This document shows, piece after piece, positions 26,001 through 40,200 of a stretch of 64,000 nt of DNA (within the stretch, counting starts at the first letter, position 1; the number at the start of each line of letters is the position of its first letter). This DNA comes from Lichenostomus cassidix (Eukaryota > Chordata > Aves > Passeriformes > Meliphagidae). The notes below the pieces were generated by a model. That model did no database searches and was not told the DNA's origin. It saw nothing but the letters and a program-made list of their open reading frames with translations. The stretch spans positions 79,892,350 through 79,956,349 of the forward strand of contig CM039183.1 in the NCBI GenBank assembly GCA_008360975.2, read 5' to 3'. A program made the position numbers and the translations under genes.

Positions 26001-27762
26001 AATGTCCACAGTTAAATTGAATTATTGCAGAAGACCACTACATAATCTGTCGTATCTAGTGACAGTGTCCATCAATAACAGCGAAAGAGGTAATTATATA
26101 GATATTTTAAAAGATACTTGAAAAATCAATCCGTATTTTCCTCTCTCCTCAGTCCTTATCCACTGCCAAAGGTAGTAAAATCTTTATGGACATAAAATAT
26201 AGGACAACATATACTGTCAGCACACAGATGGTGAAAGATCCAAGTTTCTCAACTATCTGGAATTAAGAGTTGGTATAATATCCAGCTTTAGAGGTGAATG
26301 AAGATTGCAGGTAATCAAACACAGATCAAAGAAGAAAAAAAAAATCAAACAAAGAAAAAAAAGCCACTTGTTAGGTGACTTCTTAAGTTGCTCTTTATTT
26401 TGGGTAAATGCCTTGGCTTCTCAAAACATCTACACCCAAATATAATGTTACATGTAATATTTAAAATCAAATGTTTCCCTCCAGAAGCTCAAAACTCCAT
26501 ATGAAAATGGGAGTAGTTCAGCTCTTCCTACTCAAACATAAATCAGAACTTCTACCCTTAAAGAACAGTAGAAGTTTCTTTACACCTTGTGCAAAGATGG
26601 TAACATGAACATTTATTCACATAACCCCTTCATGCTTGCTTATATGAGAAATCCTACTCAGTATTCTGAATATAGACAGTGATTAAATACATAATAATTA
26701 GAGGATTTTGCCTCAGAGGAAAGTAGATTTCTCAATTTTGGTTTAAACAAGTAGGATTCCTCTCAAAGCAAAGTTGTTTAAATCATCTTGGTAATGCAAC
26801 ATTGGTGATGTAATATAATTTTTGAGTAACAGTGGATTGCGTCCTCTGTATTACCAGGTTCCTTGCTCATCTGAAGCATTCTCAATACATTGTGGAAACA
26901 AATTGCTTACCTGAGGCATTCTGAATAAATGGGAACAATTTTCTGATTCAATACATAGCAATATATGGTGTTACAACTCATATTTCAGAGACATTTTGTC
27001 TCCTTTCACTTCTGTCCTTTGGGACTGAATAGAGCATAAGTCCATCAATATATGTATTAGCATATAATGACATTAATTCCATCAGTATCAATATATATTG
27101 TGGTTGACTGATACATATGTATATACTGCAGACATGAACTTGACACCTACAATACAGAGAAGAATATTCAATGTTAGCTTTTAATATTCAGTATTTCTTA
27201 TTCTCAGCCAAAAAGCTTTCCTAATGTAAGGTGGTGGCCAGGCCCACAACAATCTGATTATTGGAACCTAATCCCCAAGCAGGATAGCTGCAGCTATTCC
27301 ACAACAGCAAATAAAAAATAAATGAACATACAATAAAGTCTAAGTGTTCAACTACTCACATGAATAATAAATAGCCACAGAGAGGGGCAAAATCGGAAAG
27401 AGAGGCATTCTCTTTGCAGCAGCCCAAAAGTCACAGTGCCACTGAGCAGCAAAGAAAGGAGCTCAAGTCTACCTGTGACCAGGGTGCTCATCTCAGGCAT
27501 GGCAGCTCCCAACCTCCTGTGCCTCCTCATATATGCATTTCATCCAATGGATGTGAATGCAAAACAGAAAATAGCCCAGGAAAGAAACTCAAACTTTCAA
27601 CCGAGAACACCAAGTTTGTCAGGAACTCCATCTGGAAAGATAGAACTACTCCTCGCTGAAAAACCTCCTGCTAAAACTGGCAAAAATATTTGACATTGGC
27701 ATCTTTTTACAGAAGAGTATTTTGCAAAAAAAAAACATGGTCAGTCTTAAAATAGAGGCACT

Positions 27763-27784
27763 TTTTTTTTTTTTTTTTTTTTTT
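27763..27784. repeat. T homopolymer, 22 bases
   Basis: This is a run of about 22 T residues on the plus strand. It could be the poly(A) tail of an old minus-strand retroposed copy or simply a homopolymer. No target duplication or recognisable parent gene was found beside it. Confidence 0.8.
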
Positions 27785-30700
27785 GCTAAAGAATGAAGGT
27801 GTTGCATGTAATTAGCCCCCTGGCTGATTGAAACAATAGTTTGGCAGGGACTGAATACTAGCAGCCCAAGTGGAATTGGTTATTCCTCCTTCACCTCCTC
27901 AGCAACTTTCATCTGTCTTCTTCTTTTCCTACCATTAATATCTTGGATCTAGACATGACTAGACGTATTCAAATATAAGAGTCTGCAAATCTTTTACAGC
28001 TCATCTTAAAGAAAAATATTGAAACTATGTTATGCAAAGGGACAGATACATCATATTTCTACTTGAATACTTCATAAATGAATTGCAATGCTTGTTTCTC
28101 TGGAATAACACCAGTCAATGCTAGCCACCCAAGGGGCCTTCCAGGATTTAATTACTGAAACTTGGGCCCACAGATAACTTTTTTTCTGTGGCAATACTGA
28201 ACTGTATAAGTTTGACTGTATTCAGAGCAGCAGCCAATCTTAAAATACAATTCATCCATCTCAGTTGTCCAACAAAAGCATGGAGCTTTCACATTATAAT
28301 GCAGGATTTAAGGAGTGGGGTTTTCTGCCTTTTTTTCCCCCCCTTCAAGTTTTTGCAGGAACACCACGTGAGTTGTCTTTGGCCCCATCAACTGATTCTT
28401 GTATGCTTTTTGGATATCACTGTTACCAGTATTTCTGCCTCCCTGATGGAACATCTTAGGTCTGAGGTTTCATGATTCAGAGCAATTATGTTATAAAAAT
28501 TGAATGTTAAAACAATTCATTTACACGTATATTTATATTGCTCCAAAGATTTTGTATGCTGCGATCAGATTATAAAGCACATAGAGCTAAACCTCTATTT
28601 CGACTTCAGCTAACAGATTATTCACATACAGTAAATTGTTTTAAATTAAGATGCCTGCACTTAATTTTAAAGTTTGTGTATTTTTATAATTATATTATAC
28701 TCTAATGTATTTTGCAATGAATTAATTACATTATTTGGCAAAAATACAAATGTAGCCCCATTAAATTTCTATTGTATTACTTAAAACTGGTTTTGATTGT
28801 AAAACCGATGAACAGCTGTAGAAAGAATAATTTTTCCTTTAGGCGTAAATTCCAAAAAAGAGTTAAAATGTAAAAAATTGAACATGTGCCATAAAATAAT
28901 TATTATCATATTTTTAGGATATGGAAAACTAATTCTTAAGGTTTACAGTGTATCAGTGGGGTTTTTAAATCAAAAGTTATGGGTTTTTTTCTGAAAGGCG
29001 ATTACTAATATGTTCAACATTTTTCTGATCCTTAGAATTAAATTTAATAATTTTTTAAAAAGTAATAAATTATAAACATATCAATTTAGTACAGAAAGAA
29101 ATTATTTAAAATGACAGTCCTGTATTTAAGTTCTGAAGGTGTGTTCTGTAATTCACTGTTAAATTTCTTGCTACGAAATAGGCATGAGAATGGCTTTCAG
29201 ATTTTAAAACTGTAGTGCTACTACAAACCAGAGCACATGGAATCAATTAACTCAGAGTGCAATCATTTTATGCTGTGTTTATAGAAAATTAAACTTAAAA
29301 AATACTTATTTATAATTGTGATAATTTGCAAAAGTGCTTGGTGTATACATAAAGATAATTAGAAGTAATCTATTATTATTAATATAAAACTATACAAAGA
29401 AATATACCGTATTACTAAGGTTATAACAAACCCATACATTTTCTCTGGAACATATTTCATAATTGTTACTAATATTTATATAGATAAGCACGCTAAATTC
29501 TTTCATTATTAGTTCCACTAATTCTCATTCTGAATGCTGTCTATAATGTAAACAAAATGACTGGCTCAGAATTGTCAAAAACAAGATAAAGTTGCTTAGA
29601 CATTAACGACTCCAGCCCCGTGAGTTGTGAAATGCTTTTCCACATTTACTTAAAACTCCCAGATTTCACTCAGAGATGACAGCAATAAACAACACAAAGG
29701 ATTAGGTCTGAATTTGTTTGTAAAAGAACAGTACAAAACATGCTAAAGCACTAAACCCTCTTACGTTTACGTATTTTACTGCTCAAACATGTTACAGCCC
29801 ACCAAACTGTGGACTAAAAGCAAGAAACATTTCGTTTTTGAAACAACTCCTCAGTTTGGTTTTTGTGCCACAAGCAAGGACTCCAGTTCAGCTCCCTGCG
29901 TATTTTGGCCATACAGGAAAACAGGCATCCACACCACCAAGTATTCTCATTTCTGCAATATCTGGTCAAAAACTGTAAGAGCTAAAACAACTGATTTTGC
30001 TTTATATTTATTGTAATTCTATTCATTCTAAGACAGTGACCAGTCTCAACCACTGCTCTGGAAGTGGGCCCTGAGAAAAACCATTCGTTCCACTCCATAA
30101 AATCAAGTTTGTGGGCCTTCTTCCCCTCTCATTTCTGGATTCAAGTGCCAAACACCTGCAAATTCTCCAGGCGACTTCCAGACCCAAAACTTCCACTTCT
30201 CTCAGGATGCATTTCAAGACGTAAGTGCACCACTGCAAAGCTCCTCAGCGTGGAGCCCCCACAGTCGAGGGGACATCTCCCAGAGAGGACAGAGCCCTTC
30301 CCTCTGCTGTGCAGGCAGGGATGGCATGATGATCACCCTCCAACCCTGGGCAGTAAAATTCACTCCCTCAAGTCACAAACCAAGCACTGAATACCCAGTT
30401 TGGCAGATTTAAGACACCTAAAAGCAGGTTTTGTTACTCAGAAACCACTGAATAAATTTGTGTTACTGCACTACCCAGAGGGAAATGGCAGCAACCGCAG
30501 CTGAGTATTACCTGAAAGAACTTCCAAGATGCATTTGGAAGGTAAAATATTTAATTTAAAACTGTTTTGTCAACAAAATGCCTGAAATCAGTCCAGCAGA
30601 GTGGGCAGTTTCTAACCTCAACTGGCTATTTTAGAGCCAGTATCTGGTTTAAGCCAGTTATCCAAAACCTCCTCACAGTTTAAGGGAGAAGAGAGGTTTT

Positions 30701-33178
30701 CCACAGGGCATGGCAGACCCCAAGCACTCCACGAGACCAAGACTTCTGCTTTGTAACTGCAGAGGGAGTTTATGGCACCAAAACTTCCCAGTCCCTTCTA
30801 TAAGCCCGGTCCAGGCAACTGTCCAGTCAGACAGCAATTTAATTAAAAATTAAGTTCCCTCTTTATAAAAAGTTATGACCAATAAATTTATTTGAGTCAT
30901 AAAGAACATATAAAACTGCACACAGAGCATACACAATTACCGTGAGCCCGTCATCATGATGGTTACCTACATAGTGAAGTGAATGTTTATTTCTCATACA
31001 GAGTAATAAATCATGCTAGTAGATGTCACTGTAGAGCATATCTAAATCCAGAGAACCACTGAGCAATACCTCAGAACTAGCCATCCTAAGAACTGCAAAG
31101 AACCAGCACTAAAATCTCCCACAAGCCAAAAACTGCTATAGAGTTAAAAGGAAAACATAAAAACACTTCTTTTGCTAGAAATTATCAAGAGCTTTTAACA
31201 CTGTAACACTTGCCTATCAGCATGGTTATCTGCCTGGCAGCATCTTTAATCTATGTCTTGTATCAAAGAGAAAATCTTTTCCTTGGCTCGAGAACTTCAC
31301 CATTTTACAGCATCACTCAGTTCCTACATGAAATAAGTGAATCTATCTGGGATTAATGACTCTGGCCTCAGTCTAAAACATAAATATCCACATTTTGCAG
31401 CAGAAAATCCTAGTTTTCAACTCTCTTAATATAAATACTAGGCACTTCTGAGCTGAGAAGGAATTGTCTCTTTCATTTTCATGGGTGAAGAATTGCAGGA
31501 GAAAAATGAGTAATGGGTCGCTCACCATTTCCCAGCTACAGAAACAAAACCACCAGCGGTTCCAACCAGATAAAATGCTTTGCTCTGCTAAGTCTGAATC
31601 AGCTTTTCCAACCAACTGAGTAGTTAGAGGTTACAGCACATGATAAAATCAAAGCACCAACAGCATTTCAGACCAAATTATTGCAAACATTAGGATTTTC
31701 AAAAATCCAAATGCAGGACATCATTCTTAAGTCTTCTGAACTGTCAAATGTGCTCACTTGTAAAATCTGGCACTCACACAGCAATGTGGATCTTATGAAC
31801 CTGAGCAAAAAAATAACAGCCTTTAACGTTTCAATTAAGTACGTTTTAATCTTATTCTCATTTTCTAGAAATTGTGTTTACAATGAAGAAAAAAAAAATT
31901 GGAAGTCCGGAAAAGTGTCAACGTAATTACAACCATGTGAAACAAATCTCCGTAACAAAATATTTATGGAAAAGCCTAAGTGACATAGAAGAATATCTCT
32001 CAACAACTGAAAATATTTTCCTGATATAGTCCTCTTGAGTTTTTAAATATAATTTGTGAATATTTTTATGTATGTAATCCTTTCAGTCCGTACAATTACT
32101 AAAGATAGAAAGTCAAGGGTAATGCCAATTTTCTATCAGAGCTTCAATCACATTTATTTTGGTGTGCTTCATATGCTTGTCCTCTAGAATTAATGTCATC
32201 TGTCATTTTCAAGACTATCCATCTTGATTGCGTGTCCTCTCCTCTTTATGAATTCTGAACTTTGCAAACACTCCTGAAATCCTCTGAACTCAGCCCTCCT
32301 TTTGGATGCTATTCTTAACTCCAGTACTATTTATTTCAGTACTATTAGTGAGAGAATTAGAATTAGAGCAATTGCTTTGCACGCAAATTCAAATTTTTGT
32401 CACTGTTTCAGGATATTGGAAAACTCACACACCACACTGACAAAGCTCATGTTGTTAGTATATTTCTTACTAATACTTAATTTCAAGGAATTTCTGCTTT
32501 CTTTCACTTGTTAAAGTGTCATTTTGTCTACAGCACTACACTTAACAAGTCAGATTTTTGACAGACCTATTTCAGCTTCTTTTATTTTAATATCAGAGAG
32601 AATTATTTAAGACATTTTAAAATCCTTTTAATCCTTGCATTTCACAGCTGCATTGTGGAAAACACTACTGCTCTCTTTATGTATGTAGTAATGTTTAACA
32701 GGATACACTATGCCTTTTTTGAGTATAATTCAAGGTTGAGATTTGAAAATTTAGTTTGATAACCCTTACGAACTTCCCACTGGATATTTGCTATTATCGA
32801 GTAAGAGGCTGTTTTTGCAGACATCTTCAGAAAAAGAAGTATATCTTTAGCCTTTAATTCTTCCTTTTCACAGATACCATCACGAGGTGCTCCTACAATC
32901 CAGTGAGCTTTAGGCACATAAAACTAAGGCTTCTTATTACTTGGAAACTGTACGTTGCTAGATCATGCAGGATGTAGCCTTATTAAAGATGCTATGGTAG
33001 CTTAAATAATAATTTTGATTGTGTTACGGTACCATAAATACCTATTCACACATTTTCTCATACTGAAATTCATAACTGTGAGTCCTTATTTTATAGAAAT
33101 CTAGAAGTATGTAGATATATTCAAAGCCATTTAAAGGGTAGCTGGTCCATCTGCTTCATTTACATTTTATTAATAGGC

Positions 33179-33530
33179 TCATAGAATCACAGAATTTATA
33201 AGGCTGGAAAAGACCTCCAAGATCACCGAGTCCAAAGATTAATGTAGCATTGCCAGGTCCCCCTCTAAACAATGTCCAAATCTGCCACATCTACACATCT
33301 TTTAAATACCTCCAGAGATGGTGATTTCACCACTTTCTGGGGCAGCCTGTTCCAGTGCTTGACAATCCTTCCGTGAAAAAATGTTTCCTCATATCCAACC
33401 TAAACCACCCCTGGTGCAGCTTCAGGCCATTTCCTCTTGTCCTACCTCTTGTTACATGGGAGAAGAGACCAACCCTCATCTGGCTACAACCTCCTTACAG
33501 GTAGTTGCAGAGAGCAGTAAGGTCTCTCAG
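33179..33530 (-). mobile_element. CR1 LINE, 3' fragment
   Basis: It opens with tcatagaatcacagaattta (the CR1 3' end, reversed) and continues with ggctggaaaagacctccaag, ggggcagcctgttccagtgc, a tttcctcatatccaacctaa segment and tacaggtagttgcagagagc. This is the usual antisense CR1 order. It is 5'-truncated near 33530. Confidence 0.95.
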
Positions 33531-36500
33531 TGATCACTTCCATCCCATCCAGACCCATAAACTAGGTACATGCCTACATGGTGTAGGAGGTCACTCACCA
33601 CTTCCCTTGGATTATGGCATCTTCAGTCTACTCCCCCTCCCTGCCTTCCAGCTCAGAAGGCTGGGTACACAGCTACTAGGTATTACCCTCAGTGCAAAAT
33701 TCTTAACTGCCTCTGCATTTTAAAGCTAATTTCTTCTACAATCAGTTTGTTAGAGACAAAAATGTTAATCTCAGTTCTAAATGCATTCTTTATCTTATTA
33801 GAAATATTGAAATTATCCTAAATAAACAACTGTTCTTTGAAATAGTAAAATAGCCCTCCTTTCCTTGGTAATGAATCATTTATCTGGAGATAAATTGTTT
33901 GATTCTGAATAGACAAACCTGAGTGTCTTCAACTGCTAATCACAAATAATTTATTAACATGTCTCCTTTAAACAATAAAACTGAACAAAGTACTGCTGAA
34001 AACAAAGCGCTGTCTCATGAATGTTTATGAATTGTCTGAAGAGATCACATTAGCACTCCTTACTCAAAATCAGGGATTTTCTGCATGTAATTATTACCAG
34101 ACATGGAATTCATAAATCATCTTTTGTAAATTATGCAGTTTGTTCTGTTTAGTTCAACTGTCTGTTATTACTCCCCTCTAAGAGTGGAACTTCTCCCTAA
34201 CTTCAGCTTAAATCAGGCGTCCTAACTTCACACCAAATATAAAATACAGCAGGGATTAAACACCCTCTGCATATGTCAATCGGTTTTAGAAAAGGGTCAG
34301 CTCTTCTTCGTAAAATCCTGTTTTAACTCCCATTAAAAAAAATTAGATAGGAAAAATCTGACCTTAATCAATTAAAACCACGTCTGGCAAAGTAGTTTGC
34401 ATTCAGAAATTGTCTATCCACAATACAATGTAAACTAATGGCTAATATTCAATTACAGAAGCAGTACATTTGCCTTTGGAGAACATTCCCAGTCAAGCAT
34501 AGATATATGCAGCACAGGAATATAAAATTGTCACAAATGTAATAAATTCTACATTTGCTTTGACTGTTATTAAACAATTTTTAAGTAAGGCAAAATAAAT
34601 ACCAATCAACATATCTCTGAGCTGAGTTACATAGATCGTATGTTGCTATCATTTGTAAGTGAAGCTCACAAGCTTTATGTAACAACTCAAGGTTTAAAGA
34701 ACTTACTTTCAGTTGTTGACATTTTTATTGATTGCACTGATGCCAAGTGGAGGTAAATTACATGAGCAGTGGAGCTCAGTTATGCAGTAATTGAATACAA
34801 CTACACAATAATTGTTGATGAGCACCAACCTAGAGCAGAAGTCTCAGCAAGATCAATTAGCTACTTGCCAACACTGCTGAGGTTAGGGGATGTCCCCTGC
34901 ATTCTAAGTCACTGCACCTCTGCAGCTTCTGGGAAGACTTTGTGCTGGGTTCTGAAAAATTCCTTATGGAGTGCACTTGCTCATTCTGTAATGCATCTTA
35001 AGACAGTAATAGGTTTACTTGCAACTTCATAATGCTTCCCTAATTATTTTTATGGCCTGAGTTAAAAAATCAGTTTACCATTACAGGTTCTACATCATTA
35101 CAGGTTCTACATGTACATTTCCTTAGATAATTTAAAAATATTTTCTTGTAAATGAGACCATATGATTGCTTCCCTTCCAAGAATATTTGAAAGAGCTGCG
35201 AACATAATTGAACAGTGCTGAATTTGAGGAAAGGCAAAAATGAAAATAAGAAAGGTAAATTAAAAACAGAGAGTAAGAAAAAAAAACCCAACTAATCTTT
35301 AATTACACAACAGGGTCATACAAGTTGACAGTGTGAAGATCTGAAGTGTTCTCCAGAACACCTAGTCCACTGCCTCATACAGAACTATTTTGCTTCACAC
35401 AGATAGCCTCCAGTAATCCCAAAGGTAAAACAGATTAATACACTAAAACTTTATAGAAACTATTTGACACTAAAAAGTAAGAGACAAAGTAAAAGCTGTT
35501 TGTCAACAGCAGCCAAGGCTTATCCAGTATCAAAGATCAGGAGAAATATGTTCAATCAATCCCAAATAACAGATGGACGCCCATGCTGCAATGCTGTGCT
35601 TTTCCTGCTAATTATTCCCACACAAACACAACATGGGTTCCCAAACTTTCCAAAATAAAGTTCCATTTTATGTAAATCAGCCAGCAATATACAAACCAGG
35701 AATCTAGGAGAGAAAATTTTCCAGATTTTCTTCTGAGCGCTGTTCCATTTGTCTACTTTCTGAGCCCAATTCCAGCTGTTGCAAAGGAATGCAATGCAAA
35801 AAAAACCTTCAGAGAAATCTGATGCTGAAAACCATGCATCCCTGCACGATATGGAGTCTACCAGACTTCCAAAATAAATACCTTCCTTCCCTCAAAAACA
35901 ATAAAACATTAATTCAGCCTATCTTTTCCAAATATCTCACAGTGTCGCTATTTGAACCTTATATATAAGTATGTGAGGAGAATGTTTAAACAAAACCCAA
36001 ATTGACCTGTTTGATGATGACTGGGCTTGACAGACCAGATGAGAGGTAATTTAGGTAGTGAAAGATGTTAACACAATACATAGCAAAAGCATTCCAGTCT
36101 CATATGGTCATTACAGCTTTTCATATTGACACAATAACTGCTAGGCACTCAGTTTGGGGTTTTGTTTTGGTTTTTTTGGTTTTTTTTTTTAGAAATGCTA
36201 TCATTAGTTTTCTTTTCTTTCCACCATCATATTCTAAATTAATTAGGAAAATTACTTATGTAAGAATAGACTTGCCCATGCACTTCTGCCATTCCATTCC
36301 ATTCAGTCCACTGGGTACTGTAAAAACAAAACCCAGCATGACCTTACAACTAGATCAGGTGGTTGACACAGGGTTGGTTTGTTTGCTTAGAGGAACTCCC
36401 TGGTAGCACAGAAAGATTTATAAAAGCTCATTTCTTCCTCAAATCCTGTATGATTGCAGGAATCAGACACAGTAGGAATGTGATCTGCACAGCAATGGAA

Positions 36501-36608
36501 TTTATTCACATTTTTAGACAGGGCAAGGAGGATCTACAGAAATGTGATTCTACAGCTGTAAGTCAGGCATCCTAATATCAAGTTTCTATAAAGACAGAGT
36601 AAGTAATT
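33531..36608. other. Intron segment
   Basis: AT-rich unique intronic DNA. The perfect 17-bp tandem duplication at 35079..35112 is listed separately. Nothing else was recognised. Confidence 0.45.
35079..35112. repeat. Perfect 17-bp tandem duplication
   Basis: The unit cattacaggttctacat occurs twice head to tail without a mismatch, which suggests a recent small duplication. Confidence 0.9.
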
Positions 36609-36661
36609 CTCAATGCCATGTCCAAGAACACCTCAATGGTGCCTCAATGCCATGTCCAAGA
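36609..36661. repeat. Local 34-bp-period duplication
   Basis: The unit ctcaatgccatgtccaaga occurs at 36609..36627 and 36643..36661. Between the copies a partial third start (ctcaatg) appears. It lies at the left edge of a CR1 fragment. Confidence 0.85.
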
Positions 36662-37220
36662 GCAAAAATTGTTTGGGAATAGGCAACATGAATTTAAAAA
36701 GGGAAAATCTTGTCTGATCAACCTGACTGCCTTCTAAGGTGAGATGTCACAGTTAATGGACAAGAGGAGAAGAGTAGATACTGTTCTGCCAGGACCTCAG
36801 AAAGGCTATCAACAGCCTTCCTTTAGTCAAGCTGGTGAAACACAAGTTGAAAAAATGAGCATTGGTGGAAAACTGTCTGGATCAGTCAGGTTCAAAAGGT
36901 GGTGATCAGCAGAACAAAATCCAATAGGCAGGTGATTAGCAGACATGCTTCTCAGGGATCAGTGCTCACCAACAGCTTTAATACCAATCTTCACAACAGG
37001 ATGGAGCACACACAGCAAGACTACAGGTGACAACAAACATGGAGGGGAAAGGATTGATAACCTGGGACATGCAGCAGCTATTCAGAGGCACCTCATCGCA
37101 CAGAAAAATGGAAGCATGTCATGGAGTGCATGTCCTGCACCCAGAAACCAAGCACCCTGAGCACCCTCAAGCTGGGGGCAGCTGGCTGGAAAGCTGCTCT
37201 GTGGAAAAGATGCCAGAAAG
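36640..37220 (+). mobile_element. CR1 LINE, degraded ORF2 fragment
   Basis: The order of blocks follows the CR1 polymerase region and what lies after it: tcttgtctgatcaacctgac, then the tcagggatcagtgctcacca block, the aggtgacaacaaacatgg block (degraded reverse-transcriptase motif C region), gtgcatgtcctgcacccaga and ggaaagctgctctgtggaaa. Stops and indels are frequent, so no protein is encoded. Edges are approximate. Confidence 0.75.
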
Positions 37221-40200
37221 CCTGTCAGGCAATGAGTTGCACAACAGGTAGCCTCAGGCACTTCCAGCAAGGCCAGGGAATGGCATTTTGGGCAGTGTTA
37301 GCAAGTCCAAGATCAGACTGGTTTTAAAGGCTTTGCTTTCAATTTCTTTGTTTCATGGTTTTGAAAATCATATTCCTTACATGACACAAATATAATCCTC
37401 ATGGGTTAATAATACTACAGCTGAGAGCTGTTTTCAGCTAATGACTTCTTCCTCAGCTCTTGCTGTCTTTCACATATTTGGACTTTTCATGGATTTTCAT
37501 TCAGAAAATAAGTTAAAAAGTTAGGAAAAGAAAACAGATAGGCTGAAGTCTGACAGATACACTTTTGTCTGGGTTTTTTTTTTTCTTTTGCTTTAAATGA
37601 ACACTCTTGTGCTAATGAATCATAACACATAACCCCTGTTCATTCTATATTAGTTCAAAAGAATAAAAGCCAAAAATAATTGGCATCGGCAGAGATTTCA
37701 GATTTAAAGAGAGTGAGCACAATACATGCCTTGTGTTATTCCTCTGTACTGTACTAGGAACTCTGTAATATTCCATCATTACAAAATGTGCTTGTGAAAG
37801 AATATAAAAATAGGCAAACAAAATAAAGACCAAAACACTCAAGCTCAGAACACACAGTGCACAAAGTACATTCCCATTGTATTTACCCAGTCATTAGCTA
37901 TCTGTTTGCATTGTATATGGGGAAGTGCAAAGTAAACCAGAAAGCCTGCTTGCGTAGGCACTGACATCAGGACTGTAGGGTTATTAGACACTGGACAACC
38001 TTTTGCAAAAAGCTTTTATGATTTGAAAACTTTCTAAAATAACAGATATGGATTTACTGTGAGAACTGAGAAAATTCTGAGCCCTCATTGCTCTGCTTTC
38101 TCTAATTAACACTCTTTGCTATGGCAGGCATAGTCCCAGGCATTGCATGACAGAAGTATCATGCCTTCTGCTGACAGCACTCTTGAATTTCGACATACAG
38201 TAATTTAAAATCCATTAACACAGAGCACAAGATTATGCATTTCTCTGTAAATAAAAAGCCATTATATCCCTCCCATACTGTCACCAAGGCACACAAAAAT
38301 GGAAGGAAGAGTGGCCACGGCTGTGAAAATATCCCAAAGATCTGTTAATGATCTTAATGATCTTGTAGAGAGCTGCAGCTCACATTGCCAAGTACAAATG
38401 AGAAAGCAGGGAAAACAGTCCAGATGAACAGTAGCACAAACACATCCTTTTCAGCCCCTAAGAAACTATGGCACAATAATTCAATACATATTCATCTTTA
38501 GCACTAAACACAGATATGACTTTTTAGCAGAATGGCTACTCTAAATCTGTGTGGTTTGCATGCATGATAATAAGAAAAGAGTGTAAAAGCAGCATGCTGG
38601 GCATGTATCTCCCAAAAATTAGCTTTTCCTATTATTTCTTGTTATCTGAAAAAAAAAGTTTTGTCAAAATGGACAGGAAAACAAAATCACCTATATAGGA
38701 AGCTTAATGTGATGACTGGTTTGATTTTTAATGATTGATGTATACCAGCAGTTCAGCATCATTCACATAACTTAGCCCAGCTGAAATCTTGGGAGGAACA
38801 AAACCTTCCCCTGGTCCCAAAAAAGAGAAAAATTTCACAGTTCGAAAAACTAAGAGCTATTCTTCTGTTTCGGAAGCACATCAAAACAATATTTATTTCA
38901 CCACTTTCAAACTTGAAAATTGCCAGTGAAATCTGCAGCCATATTCTCTATTCTTTTTCCCTTCTGATTTGTGTACCCCAAAGTTTCAGAAAGCATAAGC
39001 ACTGCTACTTCATTCAGGGGAGATACAAAGGCATGTTACAATATGATTGCTTTAAATCACTTCGGCTGCCAAGCCAAACTTAAAAGTAATTTGAAACCCT
39101 TATCTCAGCTATCTTCCTCAACTACTTCACGTTTTTAATATATCTACTGCTAGTAAATTATGACAAAATTAAAAGCAAACACAGATTAGAGTATTTTGCT
39201 ACTGACTGGAGAAAGGTATGATGAACATGTAGTACTCCTGAAAAGTGAAGCTGCCTAGAACGCAGCCAGCAGTTTGTCTCTATGCCTTTGCAGAAACTGT
39301 CAGTTACAAGGAATAAAGCTATTGTACAGTGCAGCTATTTCTGAGCGAATTGTTAAGGCTCCAGTAACTGAATGGGTATAAATGACAATTCTTAAAAAGA
39401 AACAGCGAGTTTCCTTCTAGCCCTCAACAGATATCAAGGCAGAGAGGGAGAAGATACCACCTTCAGGTTATGTTGAAAATGATGCTGTTTGCTCTATTCA
39501 AGTTAACACATTTGTGATATCCAGCGAGACTCCATTCTAGCCAGTGCATTTATATCAGAGGGGATTTTAGTTCTGACAGATGGCTTTGGGGTATTTTGAC
39601 ACTACTCAGGTTGTACTTTTTCTCTCAGGTAGAACACGCTTTGTATCATTCCCTATGGACTGAATTAAAAAGACTTTCCTCCTTCTGCTTGTGACAAAGA
39701 GGAAAGTAAAGAAAATGTACAGGTGTTTAACTTGGTCACCGCAAGTGACTGGCTTGTCAGATCTGCATATCCAGTAAACCGTGAAGCACAGCCTCTCTTA
39801 ATGTTACCCCACACTTCTATAGCTCTTTCTTCCTGATGGTTTCAATCAGCATTTTAAGTGTTTACTTTCACTGCAATGCTGCCTGTGATATTAATGTTGT
39901 CACATTCAGTCACGAATAGAAGCAACCTACACTTTGGCCCTTATGTATCTCCTAATTTATTTCAGCCTTGTTTTGAAACGCTGCAATCATTGGCTCTATT
40001 TTATGCTTCTCAGTGCTTCGCACCCTTAACTATTGCAAAGCAGGACTGCTTTATGATACATAATACACAAGGACTGATAAGTGGACCTCACACCTCTCAT
40101 GCTCAAAGTGCCAGGTAACTCTCAAGGCAGTGAGCACTGGGCTCCCTTAGCACACAAATAAAGGACTGGGATCTCATACTTATCTGACACTCAAGTCAGA

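Noticed and set aside
27763..28000. Processed pseudogene suggested by the T22 run
   Set aside because: No parent gene is recognisable next to the run, and there is no AATAAA before it or target duplication around it.
36065..36406. 113-codon plus-strand frame
   Set aside because: It runs through a T-rich homopolymer-like stretch and has no recognisable protein similarity.
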